This document shows positions 48,403 through 57,755 of a stretch of 64,000 nucleotides of DNA, piece by piece. The notes beneath the pieces were generated by a model. That model did no database searches. It had not been told where the DNA came from and was given only the letters and a program-made list of their open reading frames with translations. Origin of the DNA: an uncultured Clostridia bacterium (lineage in GTDB: Bacteria; Bacillota; Clostridia; Christensenellales; Borkfalkiaceae); assembly GCA_947570625.1 (NCBI GenBank), contig CANOUP010000005.1:1-64000 (forward strand). The letters run 5' to 3'. The position numbers and the translations under genes are program-made. Positions within the stretch are counted from its first letter, which is position 1, and each line of letters begins with the position of its first letter.

Positions 48403-50328
48403 TTATATGTCGAGCTCTTCGACGAGTTTTGCGTTGTCTTCTATGAACTGACGGCGAAGCTCGGGCTGTTCTCCCATAAGAAGCGAGAAGTACTTGTCGG
48501 CTTCAACCGCGTCCTCGACGTTAATTCTTACAAGCGTGCGCCTTGCGGGGTCCATAGTGGTTTCCCAAAGCTGTTCTTTGTTCATTTCGCCCAGACCCTT
48601 GTATCTTTGAAGCTCGAACTTGCCCTTATAGTTGTCCTTGAAGTCTTCAAGCGCCTTGTCGTCGTAAAGATAAGTGTCCTGTATTCCTTTGCCCGAAACC
48701 TTGTAAAGGGGCGGTTGCGCGGCGTATACGTGTCCGTTTTCGACAAGCGGGCGCATATAGCGGAAAAAGAAGGTAAGAAGCAGTATTCTTATGTGCGAAC
48801 CGTCGACGTCGGCGTCGGTCATTATTATTATTCTGTCGTAGCGCAGTTTGCTTTCGTCGTAATTTTCCTGTATACCGCAACCGAAAGCCGTTATCATTGC
48901 TTTGATTTCTTCGTTGCCGAGCGCGCGGTCTATGCGCACTTTTTCGACGTTGAGTATTTTACCCCTGAGCGGAAGTATAGCCTGAAAGCGCCTGTCCCTG
49001 CCCTGTTTTGCGGTACCGCCCGCGCTGTCGCCCTCTACGATGTAAATTTCGCAAAGCTCGGGGCGTTTGTCCGAACAGTCCGCAAGTTTGCCGGGGAGCT
49101 TCGTGCTTTCCAAAACGCCCTTTCTGTGCGTTTCCTCGCGCGCAAGGCGCGCCGCCTCCCTCGCCCTCTGCGCCGTAAGACAGCGCATAATGAGTTCGCG
49201 CGTCTCGGCGGGGTGTTCTTCGAGGTACGTGCCGAACTTTTCCACCACGGCTTTGTAGACAAAGCCCCTTACGTAGGTGGAGCACAGCTTGCTCTTGGTC
49301 TGGCTTTCGTACTGCGCGTCGGCTATCTTTACGGAAACTACCGCGGTTATACCCTCGCGCACGTCGTCGCCGGAAAGTTTGACGTTTTCCTTAATGATAT
49401 TGAGCTTTTTACCCATATCGTTTATTATCTTGGTAAGCGCCGACTTGAACCCGTCGAGGTGGGTTCCGCCGTCGGGCTGGCGGATATTGTTAGAAAAGGG
49501 GAAAATCTGCTCGTTATAGCTGTCGTTGTACTGGATTGCTATTTCGAGGAACTTGTCGTCGCCCTCGGTTTCTTCGAAATACACGGGCTTTGCAAACAGC
49601 ACTTCCTTGCCCCTGTTTATATCTTCGATAAAGTGAACGACGCCTCCTTCATAGCAGAATACGTCGGAACGCTGTCTGCCCTCGCGCTTGTCCGTAAGCG
49701 TGAGGGTAAGCCCCTTATTGAGGTAGGAAAGTTCGCGGAGAAGCGTTTTCAAAGTATCGTAATTGAAATCGATGGTTTCGAAAACCGTCGCGTCGGGGTG
49801 GAAAGTAATCGTGGTGCCCGTTTCCTGCGTTTTGCCCACGACCTTCAATTTGGTTTCGGGAATACCGCAGTGATAAATCTGGCGGAAAATATGCCCGTCC
49901 TGACAAACTTCGGCAGTGAGCGTATCCGAAAGCGCGTTGACGCAGGATACGCCGACGCCGTGCAAGCCGGAAGATATTTTGTATCCGCCCGCCTTTTTAC
50001 CGCCGCCGAACTTTCCGCCCGCGTTGAGGTTGGTAAGCGCGAGCTCGACCCCGCTTATACCCTCTTCCTTGTTGATGCCCGTGGGTATGCCCCTTCCGTT
50101 ATCCTTTACGGTACACGAGCCGTCCTCGGTGATGACCACGTCAATCCTGTCGCAGAAGCCTGCCAGAGCTTCGTCAATCGAGTTGTCGATAACTTCCCTG
50201 ACGAGGCAGTGAAGTCCTTTTTCGTCGGTAGGTCCGATGTACATTCCGGGGTGTTCCCTGACGGGTTCCAATCCTTTCAACGCCTTTAAACTGTTGGCGT
50301 CGTAGCTTGATTTTACTTTTCCGAACAT
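48403..50328 (-). CDS. gyrB: DNA gyrase subunit B
   Basis: 641 residues, the usual Gram-positive length. The GHKL ATPase domain shows EVIDNSIDEALAG (catalytic Glu, Asn), DNGRGIPTGI and GLHGVGVSCVNALS. The Toprim domain shows EGDSAGG and a DADVDGSHI metal site. The tail QRYKGLGEMN is conserved. TAAGAGG precedes the ATG. It is transcribed with gyrA from a TTGCTT-N17-TATAAT promoter. dnaA and recF are not adjacent, unlike in Bacillus. Confidence 0.97.
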   Translation of the reverse strand: MFGKVKSSYDANSLKALKGLEPVREHPGMYIGPTDEKGLHCLVREVIDNSIDEALAGFCDRIDVVITEDGSCTVKDNGRGIPTGINKEEGISGVELALTNLNAGGKFGGGKKAGGYKISSGLHGVGVSCVNALSDTLTAEVCQDGHIFRQIYHCGIPETKLKVVGKTQETGTTITFHPDATVFETIDFNYDTLKTLLRELSYLNKGLTLTLTDKREGRQRSDVFCYEGGVVHFIEDINRGKEVLFAKPVYFEETEGDDKFLEIAIQYNDSYNEQIFPFSNNIRQPDGGTHLDGFKSALTKIINDMGKKLNIIKENVKLSGDDVREGITAVVSVKIADAQYESQTKSKLCSTYVRGFVYKAVVEKFGTYLEEHPAETRELIMRCLTAQRAREAARLAREETHRKGVLESTKLPGKLADCSDKRPELCEIYIVEGDSAGGTAKQGRDRRFQAILPLRGKILNVEKVRIDRALGNEEIKAMITAFGCGIQENYDESKLRYDRIIIMTDADVDGSHIRILLLTFFFRYMRPLVENGHVYAAQPPLYKVSGKGIQDTYLYDDKALEDFKDNYKGKFELQRYKGLGEMNKEQLWETTMDPARRTLVRINVEDAVEADKYFSLLMGEQPELRRQFIEDNAKLVEELDI

Positions 50329-50369
50329 TATAAATTCCTCTTATTTTTATACAGCAATTTGCTTTTTTT

Positions 50370-50398
50370 ATTATACCATATTATATAATTAAAAGCAA
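50370..50398 (-). promoter_or_regulatory. gyrB-gyrA promoter
   Basis: TTGCTT (50393-50398), 17 bases, TATAAT (50370-50375), about 42 bases before the gyrB ATG. Confidence 0.7.
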
Positions 50399-50418
50399 GT
50401 TTTTAATTGAAGATTGCA

Positions 50419-50443
50419 TAAAAAAAAGCGTGCGGCGCACGCT
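50419..50443 (-). terminator. Terminator upstream of the gyr promoter
   Basis: On the minus strand AGCGTGC-GCC-GCACGCT is followed by TTTTTTT. It ends the leftward block that includes the M50 protease gene, so gyrB starts from its own promoter. Confidence 0.75.
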
Positions 50444-50449
50444 TATATT

Positions 50450-50602
50450 ATGGAAAAATTCAGTTGTAAAAATATGGAAAATTTCGACTTTAAAGAAGTG
50501 TTCGAGTGCGCCTCCTGCGGGAACCACGTTTGCAGGGAGAAAGCCGAAATATGGGGCAGAATCTGTCCCAACTGCTTCGGAAAACTGTACAGGATAAGCT
50601 GA
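50450..50602 (+). CDS. Small zinc-ribbon protein
   Basis: 50 residues from the ATG at 50450. Two Cys pairs, CASC and CPNC, with a further Cys in HVCREK, form a rubredoxin-like zinc ribbon. No clear Shine-Dalgarno sequence is present, and a TTG start at 50414 would run through the terminator hairpin. Its end is two bases from the convergent M50 gene. The start is uncertain. Confidence 0.55.
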   Translation: MEKFSCKNMENFDFKEVFECASCGNHVCREKAEIWGRICPNCFGKLYRIS

Positions 50603-50603
50603 T

Positions 50604-51308
50604 TTAAAGGTATTCTTTAAGCTGTTCGATGCGCTCGTTCAAAGCCTTTTCGCCTTCCGCGTCGCCTACGGCGGAACAGTAATCCCTTTTCAGCTGTGTA
50701 AGCGCGATAAACGCTGGGTCGTCCTCTCTTATTACGGGCTGCCCGAAAAGAAGGTTTCTGTCAAGCTCTTCCACGCGCGCGCCTTTAAGCATTTTCGCCT
50801 GCGCGGTAAGAACGGCGACGGCAACTTTCGCGCTGTCGTCGTTGTTGTAAAATTCGCTTATGACAAGACCGTCCGTCTTTCCGTCCGAAAACTCCGCCTG
50901 TCCGGCGTTCAGCCAGAAAAGGTATGACGACGCGGGCAGAAACACGCTTAAAAACGCGGCCTCGGTCACGAGAAGCCCGAGCGCGCCGGCTATACAGAAA
51001 ACGAAGTTGACGGAAATACCGCCGAACGCGGTAAACAGCACTCTCATTCTGAGATTTTTGTCTGTGCGGGGAACAAGCTTACAGCTCGACGGGCCGAACA
51101 GCGAAAACTCGGGCACGGCTTTTATACCCGATACCGCGCCGAAAAGCATATGTCCGAGCTCGTGCGCCAAACTTGCGAACGGGAACGCAACTATCATCGC
51201 GCCGTAGCACGCAAACGCGAGAAAGCGGTATTTAAACCAGAGCACGGCGCCGGCCCAAAGCGCGCTGACGACGGCGCTGACTATCGCGCCTGCATAAACC
51301 CTTTTCAT
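50604..51308 (-). CDS. M50-type membrane metalloprotease
   Basis: 234 residues with several membrane helices. The zinc motif AHELGHML (HExxH) lies in the second helix, and a later helix carries FWLNAGQAEFSDGKTDG, where the family has an N-x-x-P...D-G third ligand. Site-2-type proteases cut membrane-bound regulators. The N-terminal half (about 150 residues) is shorter than in SpoIVFB and the last 80 residues are soluble and helical. It overlaps the GppA/Ppx gene by four bases. Target unknown. Confidence 0.75.
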   Translation of the reverse strand: MKRVYAGAIVSAVVSALWAGAVLWFKYRFLAFACYGAMIVAFPFASLAHELGHMLFGAVSGIKAVPEFSLFGPSSCKLVPRTDKNLRMRVLFTAFGGISVNFVFCIAGALGLLVTEAAFLSVFLPASSYLFWLNAGQAEFSDGKTDGLVISEFYNNDDSAKVAVAVLTAQAKMLKGARVEELDRNLLFGQPVIREDDPAFIALTQLKRDYCSAVGDAEGEKALNERIEQLKEYL

Positions 51309-52168
51309 TGCCTTCCCGCCTTAATCATATAGTAACCTTCGAGGTTGTCGCCTTCCGAAACGGTAAGCGATTTTATACGAAATTTTTTCATAAGCATATA
51401 CATAAGCAGACACCCGCCCCCGACTATATCCGCCGACGCGGCGCACACTGTGGACGCGCGTATTTCCTCGACCGTCATGGTGAGAAGCCTGTCCGCATAC
51501 CCGGACATTTCTTCAACGGAAATTACCGTGCCGTCCGTTAAGTCGGGACGGTAATCCTTAACGCCGTGTTTGATGCAGGCAAGGCGGGTAGCCGTGCCCC
51601 CTATCGCGTACATTCCGTAAGCGGAAGCGTCGAAAGCGCCGTATGCTTCCAGCCCTGCGTTTATCGCCTTTTCGAGCTTAACCCTGTCGCGCCCCGCCGC
51701 ATCGAATAGCCTGACCGTGCCTATGCACGCGCTCTTTGCGTAAACAATTTTACCGCCGTGACGGACGGTCACTTCCGTGCTTGCACCGCCGACGTCTATA
51801 ATTCCGCCGTCCGCGCCTTTAAGCGCGCCCGCAAGCCCCGCTTCGGCTTCCTCTTCGCCGCTTATCACGTCGACTTCCGCACCGCACAGGTCGTACACGC
51901 TGTGAACGAGTTCGATACCGTTGCCCGCGGAACGGACGGCTTCCGTCGCAAATACGAATACCTTGTCCGCCCCCTCGCTTTCCGCTTGCGCTTTGAAAGA
52001 CGCGACAGCCTGCGCCGTGCGCGTTACCGCCGTCGGGCTTAAAAGCCCCGTACCCGACAAGCCTTCGCCCAAACGCGTGGTGGATTTCTGCTTATATAAA
52101 GTTTTTCCGCCTGAAATTACTGCCAGGCGGACGGAATTGGAACCGATATCGATTACTGCTGTTTTCAT
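51305..52168 (-). CDS. Ppx/GppA-family phosphatase
   Basis: 287 residues of the actin-like ATPase superfamily. The phosphate-1 motif is VIDIGSNSVRLAV, the catalytic Glu lies in FATEAVRSA, and GGIIDVGGASTEVTV is the phosphate-2 motif. The family splits polyphosphate or pppGpp. At 287 residues it has only the two N-terminal domains, like the short Ppx/GppA proteins of many Gram-positives. It is coupled by an ATGA overlap to the M50 gene downstream. Confidence 0.88.
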   Translation of the reverse strand: MKTAVIDIGSNSVRLAVISGGKTLYKQKSTTRLGEGLSGTGLLSPTAVTRTAQAVASFKAQAESEGADKVFVFATEAVRSAGNGIELVHSVYDLCGAEVDVISGEEEAEAGLAGALKGADGGIIDVGGASTEVTVRHGGKIVYAKSACIGTVRLFDAAGRDRVKLEKAINAGLEAYGAFDASAYGMYAIGGTATRLACIKHGVKDYRPDLTDGTVISVEEMSGYADRLLTMTVEEIRASTVCAASADIVGGGCLLMYMLMKKFRIKSLTVSEGDNLEGYYMIKAGRQ

Positions 52169-52176
52169 AATGCGGT

Positions 52177-52434
52177 TTATTTGTTGAACACAAAACCGTA
52201 TTCGTAAGCCTTGTCCAGCAAACCTTCTCTCGACATATAGTATTCGAGCGTTTTTTCGTTTTTGTAGGTTTCGGTTTCGTATGCGGTTATTTTGTCCTGA
52301 ACTTCTCTTTTAACCCTGTTGAGCGTGCCTATACATACCAGCTGATAGATAATAACAGCCGAAAGTATGACGACAAGCAATATTACGTTTACAGTAACTG
52401 CCGAAACAAGGCGGTTGCGTTTTTCTTCTGACAT
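52177..52434 (-). CDS. divIC: DivIC/FtsL-like septum protein
   Basis: 85 residues: short cytoplasmic start, one membrane helix (AVTVNVILLVVILSAVIIYQ), an outer coiled coil (RVKREVQDKITAYETETYKN) and a conserved C-terminal motif (EGLLDKAYEYGFVF). This is the DivIC layout. Its place just after yabQ is the same as in Bacillus and Clostridium (yabP-yabQ-divIC). It acts in the division complex with FtsL and FtsQ/DivIB. Confidence 0.82.
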   Translation of the reverse strand: MSEEKRNRLVSAVTVNVILLVVILSAVIIYQLVCIGTLNRVKREVQDKITAYETETYKNEKTLEYYMSREGLLDKAYEYGFVFNK

Positions 52435-52445
52435 ATAAAAGCACC

Positions 52446-52784
52446 TTACTTTTTCTTTGAAGTAATACCATTATATACTTTCTTTACGAAAAATGCAACA
52501 AATACGTGAAAACTTTTTAAATAGAGAAAAGCGCCCAGCGCACAGCCCAGAAGCATATACAGCCTCAGCCCTTCGAAACCGAACATTACGGATATGAAAA
52601 TGAAGCCTGCGCAGAATACCGCACAGTACAGTATATCGCACGACGCGGTAAAAATTCTGTCTTTCAGCGTGTACGCCTGTTTGTGTATTCCGCATACCGC
52701 GCACCGCGCGATATACAAAACGTCGTAAAACAGTCCGCTTACTATACCGCAGCAGGCGCAGGTTATAAACACGAATATGCTCAT
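52446..52784 (-). CDS. yabQ: Spore cortex protein YabQ
   Basis: 112 residues with three to four membrane helices. The start (FITCACCGIVSGLFYDVLYI) and the middle (LKDRIFTASCDILYCAVFC) follow the YabQ pattern. YabQ localises to the outer forespore membrane and is needed for cortex formation in Bacillus. The ATG overlaps the yabP stop by one base, so the two are translated together. Confidence 0.82.
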   Translation of the reverse strand: MSIFVFITCACCGIVSGLFYDVLYIARCAVCGIHKQAYTLKDRIFTASCDILYCAVFCAGFIFISVMFGFEGLRLYMLLGCALGAFLYLKSFHVFVAFFVKKVYNGITSKKK

Positions 52785-53038
52785 TACTTAAAGAGTCTGC
52801 CCTTTAAACCGAGCCCCCTGCCAGTATAGCGCACCGACGTGATTTCGCCGTTTGCCGAGAACGAACCGCTCGATTTGGAAAATCCCGCTATCTTCATACC
52901 GTTGCCCGAAACAACTATCTTACCCGCGGGGTAGGACAGAATTATCTGTTTATCCGAAAACGCGTCCACGCTGTCTATGCCGGTTGCCGATAATTTTTTG
53001 CACTGCTCGATATTGAGCGTATGGGGTTGAACTTCCAT
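52784..53038 (-). CDS. yabP: Sporulation protein YabP
   Basis: 84 residues with CGGAGG before the ATG. The sequence HTLNIEQCKKLSATGIDSVD, followed by IILSYPAGKIVVSGNGMKI and the late GEITSVRYT, is typical of YabP/YqfC proteins, which take part in mother-cell sporulation steps. It is the first gene of yabP-yabQ-divIC, preceded by a terminator of the upstream gene at 53051-53078, so it should have its own promoter or rely on read-through. Confidence 0.88.
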   Translation of the reverse strand: MEVQPHTLNIEQCKKLSATGIDSVDAFSDKQIILSYPAGKIVVSGNGMKIAGFSKSSGSFSANGEITSVRYTGRGLGLKGRLFK

Positions 53039-53050
53039 AAAATCCTCCGA

Positions 53051-53078
53051 TAAAAAAAATACCGCCTTACGGTGGTAT
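53051..53078 (-). terminator. Terminator of the SDR gene
   Basis: ATACCACC-GTAA-GGCGGTAT followed by TTTTTTTT on the minus strand, between the SDR gene and yabP. Confidence 0.75.
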
Positions 53079-53116
53079 CTTATGCCTGCAAAAATGCGAT
53101 TATGACAACAGAAGCT

Positions 53117-53896
53117 TTACCTCAGTTTCATTATTTTATAGACTATGCGCCTGACCAGCGAACGGGGCGCAAACCGCGACATGAAAATGAGAAACCTATT
53201 GTTCCCGCCCTGAACGGCGACGGCCTTGCCCTTCTTCATTTTCTTATAGCCGAAACGCGCAACCTTTTCCGCCGAAGCGACTTTTAGGTTTTTGAAAAGC
53301 CCCGAATTGCTTAGGCTTGCCCTCTCCTCGAAACCGGTACGCACGGGACCGGGACAGAGCGCGGTGACGGTAACGCCCTTCTTTCTCAACTCGACGGAGA
53401 GCGCTTCTGAAAACGACAGAACGAAAGCTTTACTCGCGTAATACACCGACATCAGCGGACCCGGCTGGAAGGAAGCTATTGAAGCGACGTTTAAAATTTT
53501 TCCGCTTCCGTTATTCACCATCGCGGGCGCGAACATATAAGTAAGCCTCATAAGCGCGAGCACGTTGAGGTTTACCATTTCGCGCTGTTTTTCGTAATCG
53601 CACGAGGTAAATTCGCCGAAGTCGCCGAAACCCGCGTTGTTGATAAGCACGTCCACCGCTATTTCATTTTCCGACGCGAACGCGTAAACGCGGTCTGCGC
53701 CGTCGGGTTCGGACAAATCGCACGGAAAAACGCTTACGCGCACGCCGTACTTTTTTTCAAGAGCCTGTTTCATCTCTTCCAGCTTGTGCGCGTTGCGGGC
53801 GGTAAGCAGTAAACCGTTGCCGTCCTTTGCCGAAATTTCGGCAAACTCACGGCCCAGCCCGCCCGTCGCGCCTGTTATCAGAACGGTACTATTCAT
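53117..53896 (-). CDS. Short-chain dehydrogenase/reductase
   Basis: 259 residues, classical SDR. The NAD(P) loop is GATGGLGREF (8-17), NNAG follows around 88, Ser lies in NVASIASFQ, and the catalytic Tyr-x-x-x-Lys is YYASK. The C-terminal extension (MSRFAPRSLVRRIVYKIMKL) is basic and amphipathic, a feature of membrane-associated members that reduce lipid-type ketones. The substrate cannot be told. The start overlaps the typA end by eight bases. Confidence 0.85.
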   Translation of the reverse strand: MNSTVLITGATGGLGREFAEISAKDGNGLLLTARNAHKLEEMKQALEKKYGVRVSVFPCDLSEPDGADRVYAFASENEIAVDVLINNAGFGDFGEFTSCDYEKQREMVNLNVLALMRLTYMFAPAMVNNGSGKILNVASIASFQPGPLMSVYYASKAFVLSFSEALSVELRKKGVTVTALCPGPVRTGFEERASLSNSGLFKNLKVASAEKVARFGYKKMKKGKAVAVQGGNNRFLIFMSRFAPRSLVRRIVYKIMKLR

Positions 53897-55721
53897 TGCC
53901 CTTCTTCTCGCGGGCGCGCGCCTTGGCGCGAAGTTCGCTGTTGAGTATGCGTTTTCTTATGCGTATATTCTTGGGCGTGATTTCGAGAAGCTCGTCGTCG
54001 CCTAAAAATTCAAGACATTCTTCAAGGCTCATTTTCTTGGGCGTGATAAGCCTTAACGCTTCGTCGCTCGAACTCGAACGCGTATTTGTCAGATGCTTCG
54101 TCTTGCAAACGTTTACGTTCAAATCCTCGTTTTTGGGCGATTCGCCTATAACCATACCCTCGTAGACGGGAGTGCCCGCGCCGATAAACAGCGTGCCCCT
54201 TCCCTGAGCGTTGTAAAGCCCGTAAGTGACCGCTTCGCCCGTTTCGAACGCGACGAGCGAGCCCGTATCCCTGCGCGAAAATTCACCCTTGTACGGCTGG
54301 TATTCGAAGAATACGCTGTTCATTACGCCCTCGCCCTTGGTGGAAGTGAGAAATTTGGATTTATAGCCGAACAGCCCCCTTGCGGGAACAATGAATTCAA
54401 GACGGGTACGGCTTCCTACGGCGGTCATATGCAGAAGCTCGCCCTTGCGGTTGCCCATACTCTGGAACACCGAGCCCGTAGCGTCCTCGGGCACATCGAC
54501 CATAAGTTTTTCCATTGGCTCGCACCTTACGCCGTCTATTTCCTTATACATTACGCGGGGCGTGGAAACCTGAAATTCGTAGCCCTCCCTGCGCATATTC
54601 TCTATCAATATAGAAAGGTGCATTTCGCCCCTTCCGCACACGCGGTAACTGTCCGCCGAATCCGTTTCTTCAACCCTCAGCGACACGTCGCGCAAAAGTT
54701 CCTTGAACAGCCTGTCCCTTAAGTGGCGGGTGGTTACCCACTTTCCGTCCTTGCCCGCAAACGGCGAGTCGTTGACGGAGAAAGTCATTTCGACGGTGGG
54801 CTCGGTTATCTTTACGAACTTGTGCGCCTCTACGCAGTCGGGCGAACAGACCGTATCGCCTATATTTATCTTTTCAAGACCCGAGAAACAGACTATATCG
54901 CCCGCCTTGGCGCTTTCGCACGCGACGCGCTGTAAGCCCTCTATCTGGTAGAGGTTGACGAGCTTGCCGGCCGTTTTCAAGTGTATGTTGTTGTAGTTGG
55001 TAACTACTACGCCCTGACCCTGATTGATTATTCCCCTCTCTATCCTGCCTACGCCTATCCTGCCGACATACTCGTTGTAGTCAATCGACGAAACCAAAAG
55101 CTGTGCGGGACCTTCCTCGTCCGCTTCCATGGGCTTTATGTGGTTGAGAATTGTTTCGAAAAGCGGGGTCAAATCTTTGCCCGGCACGTTCAAATCGAGC
55201 GTAGCCGTGCCGTCCCTGCCCGAACACCAGACGACGGGGCTTAAAAGCTGGTCGTCGGAAGCGTCGAGTTCGAGAAGAAGTTCGAGTATTTCGTCCTGCA
55301 CCTCAGCAAGCCTTGCGTCGGGACGGTCGATTTTATTCACGACTATAATCAGTCTGTGCCCCATTTCAAGCGCCTTCTGAACGACGAAACGCGTCTGGGG
55401 CATAGGTCCCTCCGCCGCGTCCACGAGTACGAGAACGCCGTTTACCATCATCATTACGCGCTCTACTTCGCCCGAGAAATCGGCGTGGCCCGGGGTATCC
55501 ACAACGTTGATTTTTACCCCGCCGTAGTGCACCGACGTGTTTTTTGCGAGAATGGTTATTCCCCTTTCGCGTTCGAGGTCGCCCGAATCCATAACGCGGT
55601 CCTCTACCGACTGGTTATCGCGGAAAGTGTTGCTCTGTTTAAGCATTGCGTCGACAAGCGTCGTCTTGCCGTGGTCTACGTGCGCGATTATCGCCACGTT
55701 TCTCAAATCGTTTCTAATCAA
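53889..55721 (-). CDS. typA: Translational GTPase TypA/BipA
   Basis: 610 residues from a TTG start with GAGG seven bases upstream. G1 [15 protein letters not shown]3 DTPGHADF and G4 NKID are present; domains II, III, V and the TypA-specific C terminus ([19 protein letters not shown]) follow. It binds ribosomes and acts under stress and low temperature, in 50S assembly. The C-terminal tail [19 protein letters not shown] is very basic. Co-transcribed with the SDR gene downstream. Confidence 0.96.
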   Translation of the reverse strand: MIRNDLRNVAIIAHVDHGKTTLVDAMLKQSNTFRDNQSVEDRVMDSGDLERERGITILAKNTSVHYGGVKINVVDTPGHADFSGEVERVMMMVNGVLVLVDAAEGPMPQTRFVVQKALEMGHRLIIVVNKIDRPDARLAEVQDEILELLLELDASDDQLLSPVVWCSGRDGTATLDLNVPGKDLTPLFETILNHIKPMEADEEGPAQLLVSSIDYNEYVGRIGVGRIERGIINQGQGVVVTNYNNIHLKTAGKLVNLYQIEGLQRVACESAKAGDIVCFSGLEKINIGDTVCSPDCVEAHKFVKITEPTVEMTFSVNDSPFAGKDGKWVTTRHLRDRLFKELLRDVSLRVEETDSADSYRVCGRGEMHLSILIENMRREGYEFQVSTPRVMYKEIDGVRCEPMEKLMVDVPEDATGSVFQSMGNRKGELLHMTAVGSRTRLEFIVPARGLFGYKSKFLTSTKGEGVMNSVFFEYQPYKGEFSRRDTGSLVAFETGEAVTYGLYNAQGRGTLFIGAGTPVYEGMVIGESPKNEDLNVNVCKTKHLTNTRSSSSDEALRLITPKKMSLEECLEFLGDDELLEITPKNIRIRKRILNSELRAKARAREKKGNE

Positions 55722-55772
55722 ATTACTGCCTCGTTCAAATTAAATTTCGTCATTTTTCCCTGTTAAACTTTT

Positions 55773-56762
55773 TTAAAATTCGCTCTTCGTACTGCGCTCG
55801 AACAGCTTTAAAATTATATCCATGCAGTGCTTTGCCCCGCCCCCGCTTTCGAATACCTTCGACTCGAAGCAGACCTCGTACACCGCGTTCGTGATAGGCA
55901 GGTCAACGCCGTACCTGTCGCCCAGCTTTTTCATTGCCTTAGCCGTCATAACGCCCTCGGCAAGTTTTTCGAACCGCGAGCCGTGCGCCATCATTTCGCC
56001 GTACCTGCGGTTGTGCGAATACTCCGAAAACAGCGTCGTTTCGTAGTCGCCGAGGTGGGCAAGACCGTAAGCGGAATTGAACTTACCGCCCATAGCCTGT
56101 ATAAGCCGTCCGACTTCGTTGGCGCCCCTCGACATAAGGGGACCCTTCAAACTGACGTATCCGCTTCCGTCGAGCACGCCCGCGGCGATGCCCATAACGT
56201 TTTTGGAGGCCGCGCCTATTTCCGTGCCTATCAAGTCGTTGCCGTAATAAAAGCGTATAAGATTGCTTTTAAAGCTGTCGGCAAGCCTGCGTTTGAGTTT
56301 TTCGTTTTCGCTGTCTATAACCATACAGTTGGGTATACCGCGAGTAAACGCCTGTATGTGCCCGGGCCCTACCCAAACGGCAACAGAGTCCGCAGAAATT
56401 CCGCTCTCTTTCATTACCTCGGAAAGGCGTTTGCCCGTGCTCTCCTCTATGCCCTTCATACATAGCACGAAGGGTTTGTCCGCAACGTCGTATGCGGTTA
56501 CCCTTTGCATAAAACCGCGCAGACCCTGCGAAGATATGGATATTATAATCACGTCCGCGCTTTCGACGGCAGACTTTAAATCGCTTGTAAGCGTGATGTT
56601 GCTGTCGAGAGTAACGTACTCGTTTTTACCCGTGTTTTTTAAAATTTCGTAAGAATAGTCGCCCTCGGGGCCCCATGAAACGACTTTGTTTTTCAGTATA
56701 ACCGCCTGGTACCAGGCTATGAACGAACCCCAGCGCCCGCACCCCAAAACCGAAATTTTCAT
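55773..56762 (-). CDS. Glycerol-3-phosphate dehydrogenase (NAD(P)+)-like protein
   Basis: 329 residues. The nucleotide-binding loop GCGRWGSFIA (7-16), the conserved MKGIEESTGKRLSEVM region and the catalytic Lys in GAASKNVMGIAAG match GpsA, which makes glycerol 3-phosphate from DHAP for lipids. The similarity is lower than for core GpsA: the usual GP(S/T) loop reads VWVGPGHIQ, and the substrate Arg region is altered (GSGYVSLKGPLMSRGANEVG). It could be a divergent GpsA or a related sugar-phosphate dehydrogenase. Confidence 0.78.
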   Translation of the reverse strand: MKISVLGCGRWGSFIAWYQAVILKNKVVSWGPEGDYSYEILKNTGKNEYVTLDSNITLTSDLKSAVESADVIIISISSQGLRGFMQRVTAYDVADKPFVLCMKGIEESTGKRLSEVMKESGISADSVAVWVGPGHIQAFTRGIPNCMVIDSENEKLKRRLADSFKSNLIRFYYGNDLIGTEIGAASKNVMGIAAGVLDGSGYVSLKGPLMSRGANEVGRLIQAMGGKFNSAYGLAHLGDYETTLFSEYSHNRRYGEMMAHGSRFEKLAEGVMTAKAMKKLGDRYGVDLPITNAVYEVCFESKVFESGGGAKHCMDIILKLFERSTKSEF

Positions 56763-56775
56763 ATTTCCGCCTTAT

Positions 56776-57369
56776 TTAAATTATTTTCCTGTCGGACAGC
56801 GCGCGCGACAGCGTGACTTCGTCGGTATATTCGAGTTCGCTTCCGATAGGTATGCCGTGCGCGAGCCTTGAAACCGTAACGCCGAGAGGTTTTAAAATTT
56901 TGGCTATATACATTGCCGTCGCTTCCCCCTCGACGTCGGGGTTGGTCGCCATTATTACTTCCTTGACCTCTCCCCCGCTTACACGGGCAAGCAACTCTTT
57001 AATGCGTATGTCGTTGGGTCCCACGCCGTCCATTGGACTGATGACCCCGTGCAGAACGTGATACACGCCCTTGAACTCGTGAAGTTTCTCCATTGCGACA
57101 ACGTCCTTCGGTTCCTTGACGACGCATATTACGGAACCTTCACGGCGCTTGCATATATCGCAGACTTCATCTTCCGTAAAGTTCCCGCACACCCTGCAAT
57201 ACCTGACTTTGCGTTTGCAATCCAGAATACTTTCGGCAAACCGCCGCGCTTCCCCTTCGGTCATACCTATAATTTTGTATGCGTAGCGCTGGGCGGTCTT
57301 TTTGCCGACGCCGGGGAGTTTTGAAAATTCGTTTATAAGTTTGCCTATCGGCTCGATAAATACGTCCAT
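56776..57369 (-). CDS. recR: Recombination protein RecR
   Basis: 197 residues, standard length. Helix-hairpin-helix ([19 protein letters not shown]), four-Cys zinc finger ([16 protein letters not shown]), Toprim domain ([20 protein letters not shown]) and the final Walker-B-like segment. It works with RecF and RecO in loading RecA at gaps. The order dnaX-ybaB-recR is the classical one. Confidence 0.96.
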   Translation of the reverse strand: MDVFIEPIGKLINEFSKLPGVGKKTAQRYAYKIIGMTEGEARRFAESILDCKRKVRYCRVCGNFTEDEVCDICKRREGSVICVVKEPKDVVAMEKLHEFKGVYHVLHGVISPMDGVGPNDIRIKELLARVSGGEVKEVIMATNPDVEGEATAMYIAKILKPLGVTVSRLAHGIPIGSELEYTDEVTLSRALSDRKII

Positions 57370-57379
57370 AAATCCCGCG

Positions 57380-57745
57380 TCAGAACAGTCCGCCCGCTTT
57401 GGCGAAGGGTCCCATTTTCTCGTTATAAACTTCGTCGGCTTTCTTGTAGCCGTCGTTGATTGCCGCCATTATGAGGTCTTCGAGCATTTCTATGTCGTCC
57501 TCGTCGGTTATGTCGATTGTTTCGGAAAGCCTGCTTCCGAACTCGATGCCGTTGATTATCTTCTTTGCGTTCATATAGACGACGACGGTTTCGTCGCCCT
57601 CTTCGCCCCCGCCCGAAAGTCCGACTATTTCGTAATCTTCGAGTTCCTTCTCGGTTTCCTGCATCTGTTCCTGCATTTTCTGGGCCTGCTTCATAAGGTT
57701 CTGCATATTTCCCATACCGCCCATTCCGCCTTTAAATCCTGCCAT
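57380..57745 (-). CDS. ybaB: Nucleoid-associated protein YbaB/EbfC
   Basis: 121 residues. A Gly/Met-rich start ([20 protein letters not shown]) leads into the helical YbaB core ([20 protein letters not shown]) and the [20 protein letters not shown] segment. It binds DNA as a dimer. Located between dnaX and recR with ten-base gaps. Confidence 0.95.
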   Translation of the reverse strand: MAGFKGGMGGMGNMQNLMKQAQKMQEQMQETEKELEDYEIVGLSGGGEEGDETVVVYMNAKKIINGIEFGSRLSETIDITDEDDIEMLEDLIMAAINDGYKKADEVYNEKMGPFAKAGGLF

Positions 57746-57755
57746 AAAAAACTCC